From contig NZ_CP107008.1 in NCBI RefSeq assembly GCF_025725685.1, positions 4,154,001 through 4,218,000 on the forward strand: DNA of 64,000 nt. Direction: 5' to 3'. The notes beneath the pieces are model-generated. The model made no database searches. It saw nothing but the letters and a program-made list of their open reading frames with translations, and had not been told where the DNA came from. Both the position numbers and the translations under genes were made by a program. Below, in pieces: positions 28,433 through 38,698 of this stretch; the first letter of the stretch is position 1; every line of letters begins with the position of its first letter. Source of the stretch: Halomonas sp. M4R1S46. GTDB taxonomy: Bacteria > Pseudomonadota > Gammaproteobacteria > Pseudomonadales > Halomonadaceae.

Positions 28433-29317
28433 CTATACGGCGGCGGCGCCACCGACGATCTCGGAGATTTCCTGGGTGATGGCCGCCTGACGGGCCTTGT
28501 TGTACACCAGCTCCAGGTCGTCGATCAGATTGCCGGCGTTGTCGGTGGCACTCTTCATCGCGATCATGCGCGCGGCCTGCTCGCAGGCCACGTTCTCGAC
28601 CACCGCCTGATAGACCTGCGCCTCGACGAAACGCACGAGCAGGCTATCCAATAGCTCCTTGGCATCCGGCTCATACAGGTAGTCCCAGCTACCGGGACGC
28701 TTGTGTTCTTCAATCTGCGCATCATCCGCGCTCATCTCGGCGGACAAGGGCAGCAGCTGACGGACCACCGGCCTCTGGGTCATGGTGTTGACGAATTCGT
28801 TGAACACCACGTAGAGGCGGTCCAGCTTGCCCTCGTCGTACGCATCCAGCATCACCTTCACGCTGCCGATCAGGTCGTCCTGTGCCGGGGCCTCGCCCAG
28901 GCCGCTCTTGGCCGCGACCAGGCTGCCGCCGTACTTGCGGAAGAAGGTGGTGGCCTTGCTGCCCAGCGCGCAGAAGTCGAGTTCCGCGCCGCTGTCGCGC
29001 CAGGCCTTGGCCTCCCTGACGACGGACTTGAACAGGTTGACGTTCAAGCCGCCACACAGGCCGCGGTCACTGGACACCACGATGTAGCCGACCCGCTTGA
29101 CCTCGCGCTCATCCATCCACGGATGCTTGTACTCCGGGTTGGCATCGGCGATGTGGCCCACGACGTTGCGGATCTGCTTGGCGTAGGGCTGGCTGGCCTT
29201 CATCCGATCCTGCGCCTTGCGCATCTTCGACGCAGCGACCATCTCCATGGCACTGGTGATCTTCTGCGTGTTCTTGATGCTCCCGATCTGGGTGCGTATC
29301 TCTTTTGCAGCTGCCAT
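28433..29317 (-). CDS. atpG: ATP synthase gamma subunit
   Basis: Rotating central shaft of F1. The 294 residues begin MAAAKEIRTQIGSIKNTQKI and contain the conserved SDRGLCGGLN segment and the C-terminal MKSATDNAGNLIDDLELVYN helix, which inserts into the alpha3-beta3 ring. Slightly longer than the E. coli protein (287). It lies between atpA and atpD in the usual order. Confidence 0.95.
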   Translation of the reverse strand: MAAAKEIRTQIGSIKNTQKITSAMEMVAASKMRKAQDRMKASQPYAKQIRNVVGHIADANPEYKHPWMDEREVKRVGYIVVSSDRGLCGGLNVNLFKSVVREAKAWRDSGAELDFCALGSKATTFFRKYGGSLVAAKSGLGEAPAQDDLIGSVKVMLDAYDEGKLDRLYVVFNEFVNTMTQRPVVRQLLPLSAEMSADDAQIEEHKRPGSWDYLYEPDAKELLDSLLVRFVEAQVYQAVVENVACEQAARMIAMKSATDNAGNLIDDLELVYNKARQAAITQEISEIVGGAAAV

Positions 29318-29388
29318 AGCGATCTACCTTTGTTCGTGGCCTCAGAAAGCTCCAGGGCCCGCTCCCTGGCGGGAACGGGCCGACGGGA

Positions 29389-30933
<1,545 letters not shown>

Positions 30934-30949
30934 GCCATGTCCCTCAGAC

Positions 30950-31489
30950 TCAGGCGGAAAGGGCCTCGTGGAGGCGGTTCAGTCGACCACGCACCGACCC
31001 GTCGATGACGGTGTCGCCGGCGCGCAGGATGACGCCTCCCAGGAGGGTGGAATCCACCTGAGTGGTAATGGAGATTTCGCGGTTCAGACGCTTGGCCAGC
31101 GCACTCGCCAGCTTGTCCTGCTGCCCGTCGTCCAGCGGGAAGGCGGAGACGATGTTCACGTCCATGCGCTTCTCCTGCTGGGCCTTGAGCAGTTCGAACT
31201 GCTCGGCGATGGCGGGAAGGGCCGACAGGCGCCCCTTCTGGCCGATCAGGCGCAGGAAGTTGCGGACGCCGTCGTCGACGGCGTCGCCGCAGATATCGAC
31301 GAGCACATCCGCCTTCTGCGCGCTGGAAAGGCGCGGATTGCCCAGCACCCGGCGGCGCAGGTCGTCGTCGGCGACGACCTGCGCCACGGTGGCGAGCATG
31401 CCGGACCAGTCGGCCAGCGCCTGGGTCTCAACGGCGTGTTCGAAGGCCGCCTTGGCGTAGGGGCGAGCGACGGTTGACAGTTCCGCCAT
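30950..31489 (-). CDS. atpH: ATP synthase delta subunit
   Basis: Connects the peripheral stalk (b subunits) to the top of F1. The 179 residues begin MAELSTVARPYAKAAFEHAV, the family N-terminus, and end with the typical GGVILRAGDTVIDGSVRGRL strand-helix region. It follows atpF by 11 bases. Confidence 0.95.
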   Translation of the reverse strand: MAELSTVARPYAKAAFEHAVETQALADWSGMLATVAQVVADDDLRRRVLGNPRLSSAQKADVLVDICGDAVDDGVRNFLRLIGQKGRLSALPAIAEQFELLKAQQEKRMDVNIVSAFPLDDGQQDKLASALAKRLNREISITTQVDSTLLGGVILRAGDTVIDGSVRGRLNRLHEALSA

Positions 31490-31500
31490 GGGTCACCTCC

Positions 31501-31971
31501 TCAGAGCTCTTCGGCGAGTTTGTCAACGAGCTTGCCGTGCTGCTTCTCGTCGATGGCGGACTCCAGGATGCGCTCCGCGGCCACCACGGCGAGCCGCGAC
31601 ACCTGGCTGCGCAGTTCATCCTTCGCGCGGTTGATTTCCTGCTCAATCTCGGACTTGGCCTGCGTGATCATGCGCTCGCCTTCCTGGCGGGCCTGCTCAC
31701 GCGCCTCGTCGATCATCTGGTTGGACCGCTTGTGGGCCTGCTCCAGGATTTCGGCCGCCTGCTCCTTGCTCTCGCGCAGCGTCTCGTTGGCCTGCTCTTC
31801 GGCCAGTTCGAGATCGCGTGAAGCACGGCTGGCAGCATCCAGGCCATCGGCGATCTTCTTCTGACGTTCCTGCAGGGCTTGCATGACCGGCGGCCAGACA
31901 AACCTCATGCAGAACCAGACGAAGAACGCAAAGGCGATAGCCTGGCCGATCAGGGTTAGGTTCAGGTTCAC
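31501..31971 (-). CDS. atpF: ATP synthase subunit b
   Basis: Peripheral-stalk subunit: one N-terminal membrane helix (LTLIGQAIAFAFFVWFCMRF, about residues 5-25) followed by a long charged coiled coil rich in E, R, Q and A (about 35-150). Length 156 is the same as E. coli subunit b. It lies between atpE and atpH. Confidence 0.95.
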   Translation of the reverse strand: MNLNLTLIGQAIAFAFFVWFCMRFVWPPVMQALQERQKKIADGLDAASRASRDLELAEEQANETLRESKEQAAEILEQAHKRSNQMIDEAREQARQEGERMITQAKSEIEQEINRAKDELRSQVSRLAVVAAERILESAIDEKQHGKLVDKLAEEL

Positions 31972-32035
31972 GCCAGCACCTCTCGCGTCACAGGTTTGGG
32001 GTTAACGTCACGACGGGTCTTGCGACCGTCGCGGT

Positions 32036-32284
32036 TTAACCGACAAACGGGTTGGCGAAGGTGAAGAACAGCGCGATACCCACACCGATCATGGTCACGG
32101 CGTCCAGCAGGCCGGCGACGATGAACATCTTGACCTGCAGCATCGGGATCATTTCCGGCTGACGCGCCGCGCCTTCCAGGAACTTGCCGCCCAGCAGACC
32201 GAAGCCGATGGCGGTGCCCAGTGCACCCAGGCCGATCAGCAGGGACACGGCGATGGCGGTCATACCCAGAACTTGTGCTTCCAT
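32036..32284 (-). CDS. atpE: ATP synthase subunit c
   Basis: Membrane ring subunit of Fo: two hydrophobic helices joined by the polar ARQPE loop (residues 40-44). The ion-carrying carboxylate is Asp61 in GLLDAVTMIGVG. The glutamine and serine/threonine ligands that define Na+-binding c subunits are not seen in the expected places, so the ring looks proton-coupled. Length 82 residues. Confidence 0.95.
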   Translation of the reverse strand: MEAQVLGMTAIAVSLLIGLGALGTAIGFGLLGGKFLEGAARQPEMIPMLQVKMFIVAGLLDAVTMIGVGIALFFTFANPFVG

Positions 32285-32349
32285 GGTGGTCTCTCCAGTT
32301 TTCGTTTAGTGGTTAATGGTTAAGGGTGAGTGGGTTAAGGGTTGAACGG

Positions 32350-33213
32350 TCAGTGCTTTTCCACCGCCATGGCGAGATAGACGATGGTCAGCATCATGAA
32401 GATGAAGGCCTGCAGGGTGATGACCAGGATGTGGAACACCGCCCAGGGGAAGTGCAGCGGCAGCTGCCACAGCCCGATCATGGCGATCAGGATGAAGATC
32501 AGCTCGCCGGCGTAGAGGTTGCCGAACAGACGCAGACCGAGCGAGATCGGCTTGGCGATCAGGGTCACCGTCTCGAGCAGGAAGTTGATCGGCACGAACA
32601 GCGCCTGCACCAGCTTGTTCGGGGAGTTGAACGGGTGCAGGGTCAGCTCGCCGATGAAGCCCGAGAAGCCCTTCTCGCGGATGGTGTAGAAGATGATCAG
32701 GGCGAAGACCGACAGCGACATGCCGAGGGTGGCATTGACGTCGGTGGTCGGCACGACCTTGAAGTAGACGTGGGCGGGATCGGCCCCGAACATGGCACCG
32801 ACCTTCTGCGCCAGCGTGGGCAGGACGTCCACCGGCACCAGGTCCATGAGGTTCATCAGGAAGACCCAGCAGAAGATCGTCAGCGACAGCGGCGCGATCA
32901 GCTGGCTCTTGCCGTGGAAGGTGTCCTTGACCGAGTTGTCGACGAACTCGACCATCAGCTCGACGAAGTTCTGCACGCCGCCGGGGATGCCGGTAGTGGC
33001 GCTCTGGGCCACCTTGCGGAACAGCAGCATGAACATCAGGCCGAGGCCGATCGACCAGCCCAGGGTGTCGAGGTGAACGGCCCAGAAGCCCATCTCGGCG
33101 GCCTCCTCGGCCGAATGGGCGATGCTCCAGCCGTGCTCCGGATGATTCCCGAAGGTCAGGTTCTGCAGGTGGTGCTGGATGTACTCCGTCGGAGTCGGGT
33201 TGTTGCCTGCCAT
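32350..33213 (-). CDS. atpB: ATP synthase subunit a
   Basis: Stator channel subunit of Fo. The 287-residue membrane protein contains the essential arginine within ISLGLRLFGNLYAGELIFIL, and the last helices LPLHFPWAVFHILVITLQAF with the conserved glutamine. Helix 1 is preceded by the hydrophilic MAGNNPTPTEYIQHHLQNLT segment. It is 14 bases downstream of atpI. Confidence 0.95.
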   Translation of the reverse strand: MAGNNPTPTEYIQHHLQNLTFGNHPEHGWSIAHSAEEAAEMGFWAVHLDTLGWSIGLGLMFMLLFRKVAQSATTGIPGGVQNFVELMVEFVDNSVKDTFHGKSQLIAPLSLTIFCWVFLMNLMDLVPVDVLPTLAQKVGAMFGADPAHVYFKVVPTTDVNATLGMSLSVFALIIFYTIREKGFSGFIGELTLHPFNSPNKLVQALFVPINFLLETVTLIAKPISLGLRLFGNLYAGELIFILIAMIGLWQLPLHFPWAVFHILVITLQAFIFMMLTIVYLAMAVEKH

Positions 33214-33227
33214 GATCTGCCTCGATT

Positions 33228-33614
33228 TCAGGTGTGTGACGGTCGCCTAAGGAGCCAGGGTCCCAGCCAGTGGACGAACAGCGTCACCACGTAAGCGCCA
33301 AAGAAGAAAGCGGGGTTTGAGGGGGGCACTGTGATGAACACCAGGGTGAACAGAGCCGCCGTCAAACCGAACTTCCCGGCTTCCGCGCGGTAGAAGCCGT
33401 TGACGATGTTCCTGGAATGCCGAGCCCCCTGATAGCGGAAGACTCGCCAGGCGAAATAGGCGTTGGGCAGGAAGGCCACCATCCCCCCCAGCAGCGCCGA
33501 AAGCGCGGCGGGAGCGCCTCCCGATCCCGCGGCGAGCGCCGTTGCGAGGCCGACCACCGCGACCTGCACCAGGAGCAGTCGTCGGACGCTGGGACGCTTG
33601 ATGCTGGCTGCCAT
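33228..33614 (-). CDS. atpI: ATP synthase assembly protein I
   Basis: Small membrane protein (128 residues, four hydrophobic segments) that assists assembly of the c ring. It has the usual operon position before atpB and recognisable GGMVAFLPNAYFAWRVFRYQGA and FYRAEAGKFGLTAALFTLVF segments. Its 5' region (33615-33842) is likely to contain the atp operon promoter, though I cannot point to a clear one. Confidence 0.88.
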   Translation of the reverse strand: MAASIKRPSVRRLLLVQVAVVGLATALAAGSGGAPAALSALLGGMVAFLPNAYFAWRVFRYQGARHSRNIVNGFYRAEAGKFGLTAALFTLVFITVPPSNPAFFFGAYVVTLFVHWLGPWLLRRPSHT

Positions 33615-33842
33615 GGGGTCTCCGTGAACTCTGCCGACGCTTGGCGTCCCATCTGCCTCGAGGACCGCCGCTCAGGATGCCAACGGCGGGTCCGGCGCGA
33701 TTATAGGGAAGGCCCTTCAAGGCTTCAACCGATCACGAACCGATTTCGCGCGATATCGCGCCAGCTTACGACTAAAAGTCGAGAAAAGACCCGCACCACT
33801 ATTTAGCTCGCTAATCGCTTTCGCGTCGCTCGAGCAGGTCGC

Positions 33843-34766
33843 TCAGCGGATGTGGTCGAGGATGCCATCCAGCTCGTCGAGGCTGGCGTAGCGAATGGTC
33901 ACTCGCCCCTTGCCGCCGCGGCCGTGCTGGATCTTCACCGGGGCGCCGAGCAGGTCGGCCAGGCGCGACTCGAGGCGGGCCACGTCCGGGCTCGGCGACG
34001 GGCTCTCGGCCTTCTTCGTCTCGCCGCTGCTCAGCTGCTTCACCAGTGCCTCGGTGGCGCGCACGGTGAGATCCTTGTTGACCACCTCGTGGGCGGCCTT
34101 GCGCTGCTTGGCTCCGGACAGCGCCAGCAGGGCCCGGGCATGGCCCATGTCCAGGTCGCCGCGCTCGAGCAGGGTCTGCACCTCGGGATCCAGGGCCAGC
34201 AGGCGCAGCAGGTTGGCGACCTGGGCCCGGGAACGACTCACGGCATCGGCGGCCTGCTGCTGGGTCAGCTCGAACTCGTCGAGCAACCGCTTGAGGGCCA
34301 TGGCTTCCTCGATGGGATTGAGGTTCTCGCGCTGGATGTTCTCGATCAGGGCGAGCGCCAGGGCGACCTGGTCACTGACCTCACGCACCACCGCCGGAAT
34401 GACGTCGAGCTCGGCCAGTTGGGCCGCCCGCCAGCGCCGCTCGCCGGCGATGATCTCGTAGCGCTGCTCGCCGATCGGTCGCACCACGATGGGCTGCATG
34501 ACCCCCTGGGCGCGGATCGAGTCGGCCAGTTCCTCCAGGGCCTCGGGCTGGATGTCCCGACGGGGCTGGTACTTGCCGCGGGACAGCTGGCCCAGCGGCA
34601 GGCGCTCGAGGCGTTCCTCGGCGCCGGCGGCCTCGGGTACCGCGCCATTCAGCTCGCCGTCCTGCAGCGTGGCGTCGACCTCGGGCAGGTCCAGGCTTTC
34701 GCGGCGGTGGGCGCCGGCGCCGATCAGGGCATCCAGGCCGCGTCCCAGGGCGCGTTTACGCGTCAT
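33843..34766 (-). CDS. parB: Chromosome partitioning protein ParB
   Basis: CTP-dependent DNA clamp that loads at parS sites and partners ParA in origin segregation. The 307-residue protein has an N-terminal RGLDALIG-type tail, the CTP-binding region with GERRWRAAQLAELD, and a helix-turn-helix (LTQQQAADAVSRSRAQVANL), then a C-terminal dimerisation domain. The ATG at 34766 was chosen over a TTG six bases upstream because GAGGGA precedes it. It follows parA by 40 bases. Confidence 0.94.
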   Translation of the reverse strand: MTRKRALGRGLDALIGAGAHRRESLDLPEVDATLQDGELNGAVPEAAGAEERLERLPLGQLSRGKYQPRRDIQPEALEELADSIRAQGVMQPIVVRPIGEQRYEIIAGERRWRAAQLAELDVIPAVVREVSDQVALALALIENIQRENLNPIEEAMALKRLLDEFELTQQQAADAVSRSRAQVANLLRLLALDPEVQTLLERGDLDMGHARALLALSGAKQRKAAHEVVNKDLTVRATEALVKQLSSGETKKAESPSPSPDVARLESRLADLLGAPVKIQHGRGGKGRVTIRYASLDELDGILDHIR

Positions 34767-34806
34767 CGACAATCCCTCATCACTAAGAGCGGAGTAGGTG
34801 CACGGG

Positions 34807-35577
34807 TTACAGCGACAGTCGGCGGATCAGTTCCTTGGCCAGCACCCGGTGGGCCTGGCTGCCCCGCGAGAAGCGGGCGTACTTGGTCACCGGCAGGCCG
34901 TGGCTCGGGGCCTCGGCGACCCGCACGTTGCGCGGGATGGTGGTCTTGAGCAAGGCATCGCCGAAGTAGTCGCGCAGTTGCTTGCTGACATCCCGGGTCA
35001 GGCTGTTGCGGGAATCGAACATGGTGCGCAGGATGCCGAACATCTCGAGGCGCGAATTCACGCTGTCCTTGATCTGCTCCACGGTATCGAGCAGCGCCGA
35101 GAGTCCCTCCAGGGCATAGAACTCGCACTGCAGGGGGATCAGCACGCCGTCCGCGGCGGTCAGGCCATTGACGGTGAGCATGTTGAGCGACGGCGGGCAG
35201 TCGATCAGCACCACGTCATACTCGCCGGCCACCTCGGCCAGGGCCTTGACCAGGCTCTGCTCGCGCCCCTCGTCACGATCCAGCAGCTCCACCTCGGCGG
35301 CGGTCAGGTCGCCGTTGCCGGGCAGCAGGGCATAGCCCGCCTCGGGGCAGTCGAGGATGACCTCGCTGGAGCGGCGCTCGCCGAGCACCACGTCGAGCAC
35401 GCTGCCATCCAGCTCGTGCTTGTCGACACCGCTGCCCATGGTGGCATGGCCCTGGGGATCCAGGTCGACCAGCAGCACGCGACGGTCCAGCGCCGCCAGG
35501 CTGGCGGCCAGGTTGACGGCGGTGGTGGTCTTGCCCACGCCCCCCTTCTGGTTGGTCAAGGCGATGATCTTGGTCAC
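34807..35577 (-). CDS. parA: Chromosome partitioning ATPase ParA (Soj)
   Basis: Deviant Walker ATPase that moves ParB-parS complexes over the nucleoid. The 256-residue protein starts MTKIIALTNQKGGVGKTTTA, with the KGGVGKTT P-loop at about residues 11-18 and the conserved DCPPSLNMLTVNGLTAADGV segment. The small N-terminus without a helix-turn-helix identifies the chromosomal Soj type. It lies between rsmG and parB. Confidence 0.95.
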   Translation of the reverse strand: MTKIIALTNQKGGVGKTTTAVNLAASLAALDRRVLLVDLDPQGHATMGSGVDKHELDGSVLDVVLGERRSSEVILDCPEAGYALLPGNGDLTAAEVELLDRDEGREQSLVKALAEVAGEYDVVLIDCPPSLNMLTVNGLTAADGVLIPLQCEFYALEGLSALLDTVEQIKDSVNSRLEMFGILRTMFDSRNSLTRDVSKQLRDYFGDALLKTTIPRNVRVAEAPSHGLPVTKYARFSRGSQAHRVLAKELIRRLSL

Positions 35578-35605
35578 GGCGACTTCCTTGCGAGTGACGG
35601 ACGCC

Positions 35606-36268
35606 TCAGGGGCGGCCCTGGGTGGTATGAGTGCGCTCGAGGATCACGAGCCGGCGGCTGCCGGCCTCGAAGGGCACCTTCAGCTCGTGGCAGGCGACCG
35701 CCGCCACGTCGTCGGGCAACCCGCCCAGTTCATCTTCCACGGCAGGCCCCTTCATGGCCAGCCATTGCCCGTCCACGCTCGGCAACGACTCGCTCAACGT
35801 CACGAAGTCCTGGAGGCTGGCGAAGGCCCGGGAGATCACCTGGTCGAAGCCCCCCGCGGGCGGCGTGAAGGCCTCGACTCGAGCCTGCACCGGGCTGACG
35901 TTGGCCAGCCCCAGCTCCATCACCGCCTGGCGCTGGAAGCGTACCTTCTTGCCGTTGCTGTCGAGCAGCGTCACCCGCAGGTCGGGGGCCAGGATCGCCA
36001 GCACCAGGCCCGGCAGGCCGGGGCCGGCACCGACATCGAGGACCGTCGGCCCGGTGACGAAGGGCAGCACGGCGGCGCTGTCGAGGAGGTGCTTGGTGAC
36101 CATCTCCTCGGGGTCGCGTACCGCGGTGAGGTTATAGGCGCGATTCCACTTGTGCAACAGCCCCACCAGGGCCAGCAACCGCTCGCGGCGGGATTCGTCC
36201 ACGCGCAGGCCGAGCTCGTCCAGCCCGCCCTCCAGGCGGTTCTTGAGTCGCTTGTCGTCGCTCGTCAT
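35606..36268 (-). CDS. rsmG: 16S rRNA (guanine527-N7)-methyltransferase
   Basis: Methylates G527 of 16S rRNA with S-adenosylmethionine. The SAM-binding motif is VLDVGAGPGLPGLVLAI, followed by LLDSNGKKVRFQRQAV; the N-terminal YNLTAVRDPEEMVTKHLLDS is a family hallmark. The 220 residues overlap the mnmG stop by four bases (ATGA), so translation is coupled. Confidence 0.95.
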   Translation of the reverse strand: MTSDDKRLKNRLEGGLDELGLRVDESRRERLLALVGLLHKWNRAYNLTAVRDPEEMVTKHLLDSAAVLPFVTGPTVLDVGAGPGLPGLVLAILAPDLRVTLLDSNGKKVRFQRQAVMELGLANVSPVQARVEAFTPPAGGFDQVISRAFASLQDFVTLSESLPSVDGQWLAMKGPAVEDELGGLPDDVAAVACHELKVPFEAGSRRLVILERTHTTQGRP

Positions 36269-38160
36269 CCGTTGGCCACCCGGCTGTCATCGAGCAGGCG
36301 ACGCTTCTTGAGGTGGATCAGCAGGATGGACACCGCCGCCGGGGTGACGCCGGAGATCCGCGAGGCCTGGGCCAGGGTCTCCGGCCGGGCCTCGGCGAGC
36401 TTCTGGCGGATCTCGTGGGACAGCCCCTCGACCCGGGCATAGTCCAGGTCCTCGGGCAGTCGCGTGGCCTCGTGACGCTTGAGCCTGTCGATCTCGTCCT
36501 GCTGCCGGTCGATGTAGCCCTGGTACTTGGCCTGGATCTGCACCTGCTCGGCCACGCGCTCGTCCGCCACCGGCTCGCCGCTCAGGTCGGCCACGTCGGC
36601 GTAGCCGAGCTCCGGGCGCTTGAGCAGGTCCATCAGGCTGTACTCGCGGGACAGCGGCTTGCCGGTCTTGGTGGCGACCCGCGCCGCGGCCTCGGTGCCG
36701 GGTTGTACCCAGCTGGCCTTGAGGCGGGCGCTCTCGCGCTCGATGGCCTCGCGCTTGATGCTGAAGTCGCTCCAGCGCGCCTCGTCCACCAGCCCGAGCT
36801 CCCGGCCGGCCTCGGTGAGGCGCAGATCGGCGTTGTCCTCGCGCAGCAGCAGGCGATATTCCGCCCGGGAGGTGAACATCCGATAGGGCTCCTTGGTGCC
36901 CAGGGTGATCAGGTCGTCCACCAGCACGCCCAGGTAGGCCTCGTCGCGCCGCGGCCACCAGGCGTCCAGGCCCCGGGCACGCCGTGCCGCGTTGAGCCCG
37001 GCCAGCAGCCCTTGGGCGCCGGCCTCCTCGTACCCGGTGGTGCCGTTGATCTGCCCGGCGAAATACAGGTTGTGGATGAATTTCGTCTCCAGGGAATGCT
37101 TCAGGTCCCGGGGATCGAAGAAATCGTACTCGATGGCATAGCCGGGCCGGGTGATATGGGCGTTTTCCAGTCCCCGGATCGAGCGCACCACCTGCAACTG
37201 AACATCGAAGGGCAGCGAGGTGGAGATGCCGTTGGGGTAGAGCTCGTGGGTATCCAGCCCCTCGGGTTCGATGAAGATCTGGTGGCTGGCCTTGTCGGCG
37301 AAGCGGTGCACCTTGTCCTCGATCGACGGGCAATACCGCGGCCCCACGCCGCCGATCACCCCGGAGAACATCGGCGAGCGGTCGAGGTTGGCGTGGATGA
37401 TCTCGTGGCTGCGCTCGTTGGTGTGGGCGATATGGCAGCTCACCTGACGCGGATGCATCTCCCGGCGGCCCTGGTAGGACATCACCGGGGTGGGGCTGTC
37501 GCCGGGCTGCTCATCGAGGATCGAAAAGTCGAGCGTCTTGGCATCGAGACGCGGCGGGGTGCCGGTCTTCAGCCGATCGACCCGGAACGGCAGGGCCCGC
37601 AGTCGCTCGGCCAGCGCATTGGAGGGTGGATCGCCGGCTCGACCGCCGCGGCTGTGATCGAGACCGATGTGGATAACCCCGCCGAGGAAGGTGCCTGTGC
37701 ACAACACCACGCTTGCGCCGAGGAAGCGCACGCCGGTCTCGGTCACCACCCCACGCACGGTGTCGCCGTCGACGATCAGGTCCCCGGCGGCCTGCTGGAA
37801 GAGCGTCAGGTTGGCTTGGTTCTCCAGCATGCCGCGGATCGCCGCCTTGTAGCGGACCCGATCGGCCTGGGCGCGGGTGGCGCGCACCGCGGGGCCCTTG
37901 CGAGCGTTGAGCACCCGGAACTGGATGCCGCCCAGGTCGGTGGCCAGGCCCATGGCCCCACCGAGGGCATCGATCTCCTTGACCAGGTGACTCTTGCCGA
38001 TCCCGCCGATGGCGGGATTGCAGGACATCTGGCCCAGGGTCTCGATGTTGTGGCTCAGCAGCAGGGTCCGGCAGCCCATGCGGGCCGAGGCCAGGGCGGC
38101 TTCGGTCCCTGCATGACCGCCACCGATGACGATGACGTCGAAGCGGTCGGGGTACTCCAA
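36265..38160 (-). CDS. mnmG: tRNA uridine 5-carboxymethylaminomethyl modification enzyme MnmG
   Basis: FAD-dependent partner of MnmE in making the cmnm5 modification of wobble uridines. The 631 residues start with the FAD fold VIVIGGGHAGTEAALASARM; the conserved CNPAIGGIGKSHLVKEIDAL and GTTGYEEAGAQGLLAGLNAA segments are present. It is the first gene of mnmG-rsmG-parA-parB. Its upstream region is the AT-rich oriC-like stretch. Its partner gene mnmE is 22 kb away at 60224-61594. Confidence 0.96.
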   Translation of the reverse strand: MEYPDRFDVIVIGGGHAGTEAALASARMGCRTLLLSHNIETLGQMSCNPAIGGIGKSHLVKEIDALGGAMGLATDLGGIQFRVLNARKGPAVRATRAQADRVRYKAAIRGMLENQANLTLFQQAAGDLIVDGDTVRGVVTETGVRFLGASVVLCTGTFLGGVIHIGLDHSRGGRAGDPPSNALAERLRALPFRVDRLKTGTPPRLDAKTLDFSILDEQPGDSPTPVMSYQGRREMHPRQVSCHIAHTNERSHEIIHANLDRSPMFSGVIGGVGPRYCPSIEDKVHRFADKASHQIFIEPEGLDTHELYPNGISTSLPFDVQLQVVRSIRGLENAHITRPGYAIEYDFFDPRDLKHSLETKFIHNLYFAGQINGTTGYEEAGAQGLLAGLNAARRARGLDAWWPRRDEAYLGVLVDDLITLGTKEPYRMFTSRAEYRLLLREDNADLRLTEAGRELGLVDEARWSDFSIKREAIERESARLKASWVQPGTEAAARVATKTGKPLSREYSLMDLLKRPELGYADVADLSGEPVADERVAEQVQIQAKYQGYIDRQQDEIDRLKRHEATRLPEDLDYARVEGLSHEIRQKLAEARPETLAQASRISGVTPAAVSILLIHLKKRRLLDDSRVANG

Positions 38161-38220
38161 GGTTCACCTCGTTCGGCGCGACGGCGCCGATATTGCGAAT
38201 CGGGGGTATGAAATCAGCCA

Positions 38221-38640
38221 GCCAGTATAACCCTCCTGTGGGTAATCGTCAGGGTTTTCCACACCCGGAGGACCAGGTGCCCGCCATCCCCGGGTAGCAG
38301 ATAAACAAATACATAGAATAAGAAAGAGAAGTTCTGTTGTTGTAGTAATTACTGGTGTGGATACTTTTCGTGGATAAGCGTTCTTAGCTTTTATTTTTCA
38401 ACAGCTTGTATTGTTGACCACGACAAGGAAAAGCGGCGTGCTGCCTGCGGAGGAGATGTTCGGGAGCTGTGGACGAAAGGGCGAGTTGCCCACAGCCGCG
38501 ACCAGGCACCGCTTGTCCACCGTCCTCTACCGCGCTTGTCACCGCGCCTGTGAACAACCACCGTGTTTCATCCCCAGCCCCGGCATCATGGGCGCCAGGG
38601 GCGGATCGACCCGTCCATGCCGGGCATCTTGTCCACAGGC
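38221..38640. other. oriC-like non-coding region with DnaA-box cluster
   Basis: The 538 bases between mnmG and the amino-acid ABC operon hold no gene. Several sequences differ by one base from TTATNCACA or its complement: 38237-38245 (TGTGGGTAA), 38255-38263 (TTTTCCACA), 38356-38364 (TGTGGATAC), 38369-38377 (CGTGGATAA), 38549-38557 (TGTGAACAA) and 38629-38637 (TTGTCCACA). An AT-rich purine-biased tract at 38300-38345 and another at 38380-38415 could unwind. E. coli oriC is also next to mnmG, whereas the Pseudomonas origin lies at rpmH-dnaA, which here would be just right of the window. The region may be the active origin, a second origin or a remnant. Confidence 0.55.
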
Positions 38641-38641
38641 C

Positions 38642-38674
38642 AAAAAAAAGGCCCTGTCGCGGTCGACAGGGCCT
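38642..38674 (-). terminator. Rho-independent terminator of the amino acid ABC operon
   Basis: An 11-bp perfect stem (AGGCCCTGTCG at 38649-38659 with CGACAGGGCCT at 38664-38674) and a 4-base loop are followed on the minus strand by eight T residues. It lies 25 bases past the stop of the ATP-binding protein gene and is the clearest intrinsic terminator in the window. Confidence 0.93.
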
Positions 38675-38698
38675 TGTTCCGGGGCACGAGGCGTGGCC

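Noticed and set aside
32036..32284. Sodium-dependent ATP synthase
   Set aside because: Subunit c has Asp61 and lacks the Gln and Ser/Thr ligands typical of Na+ rings.
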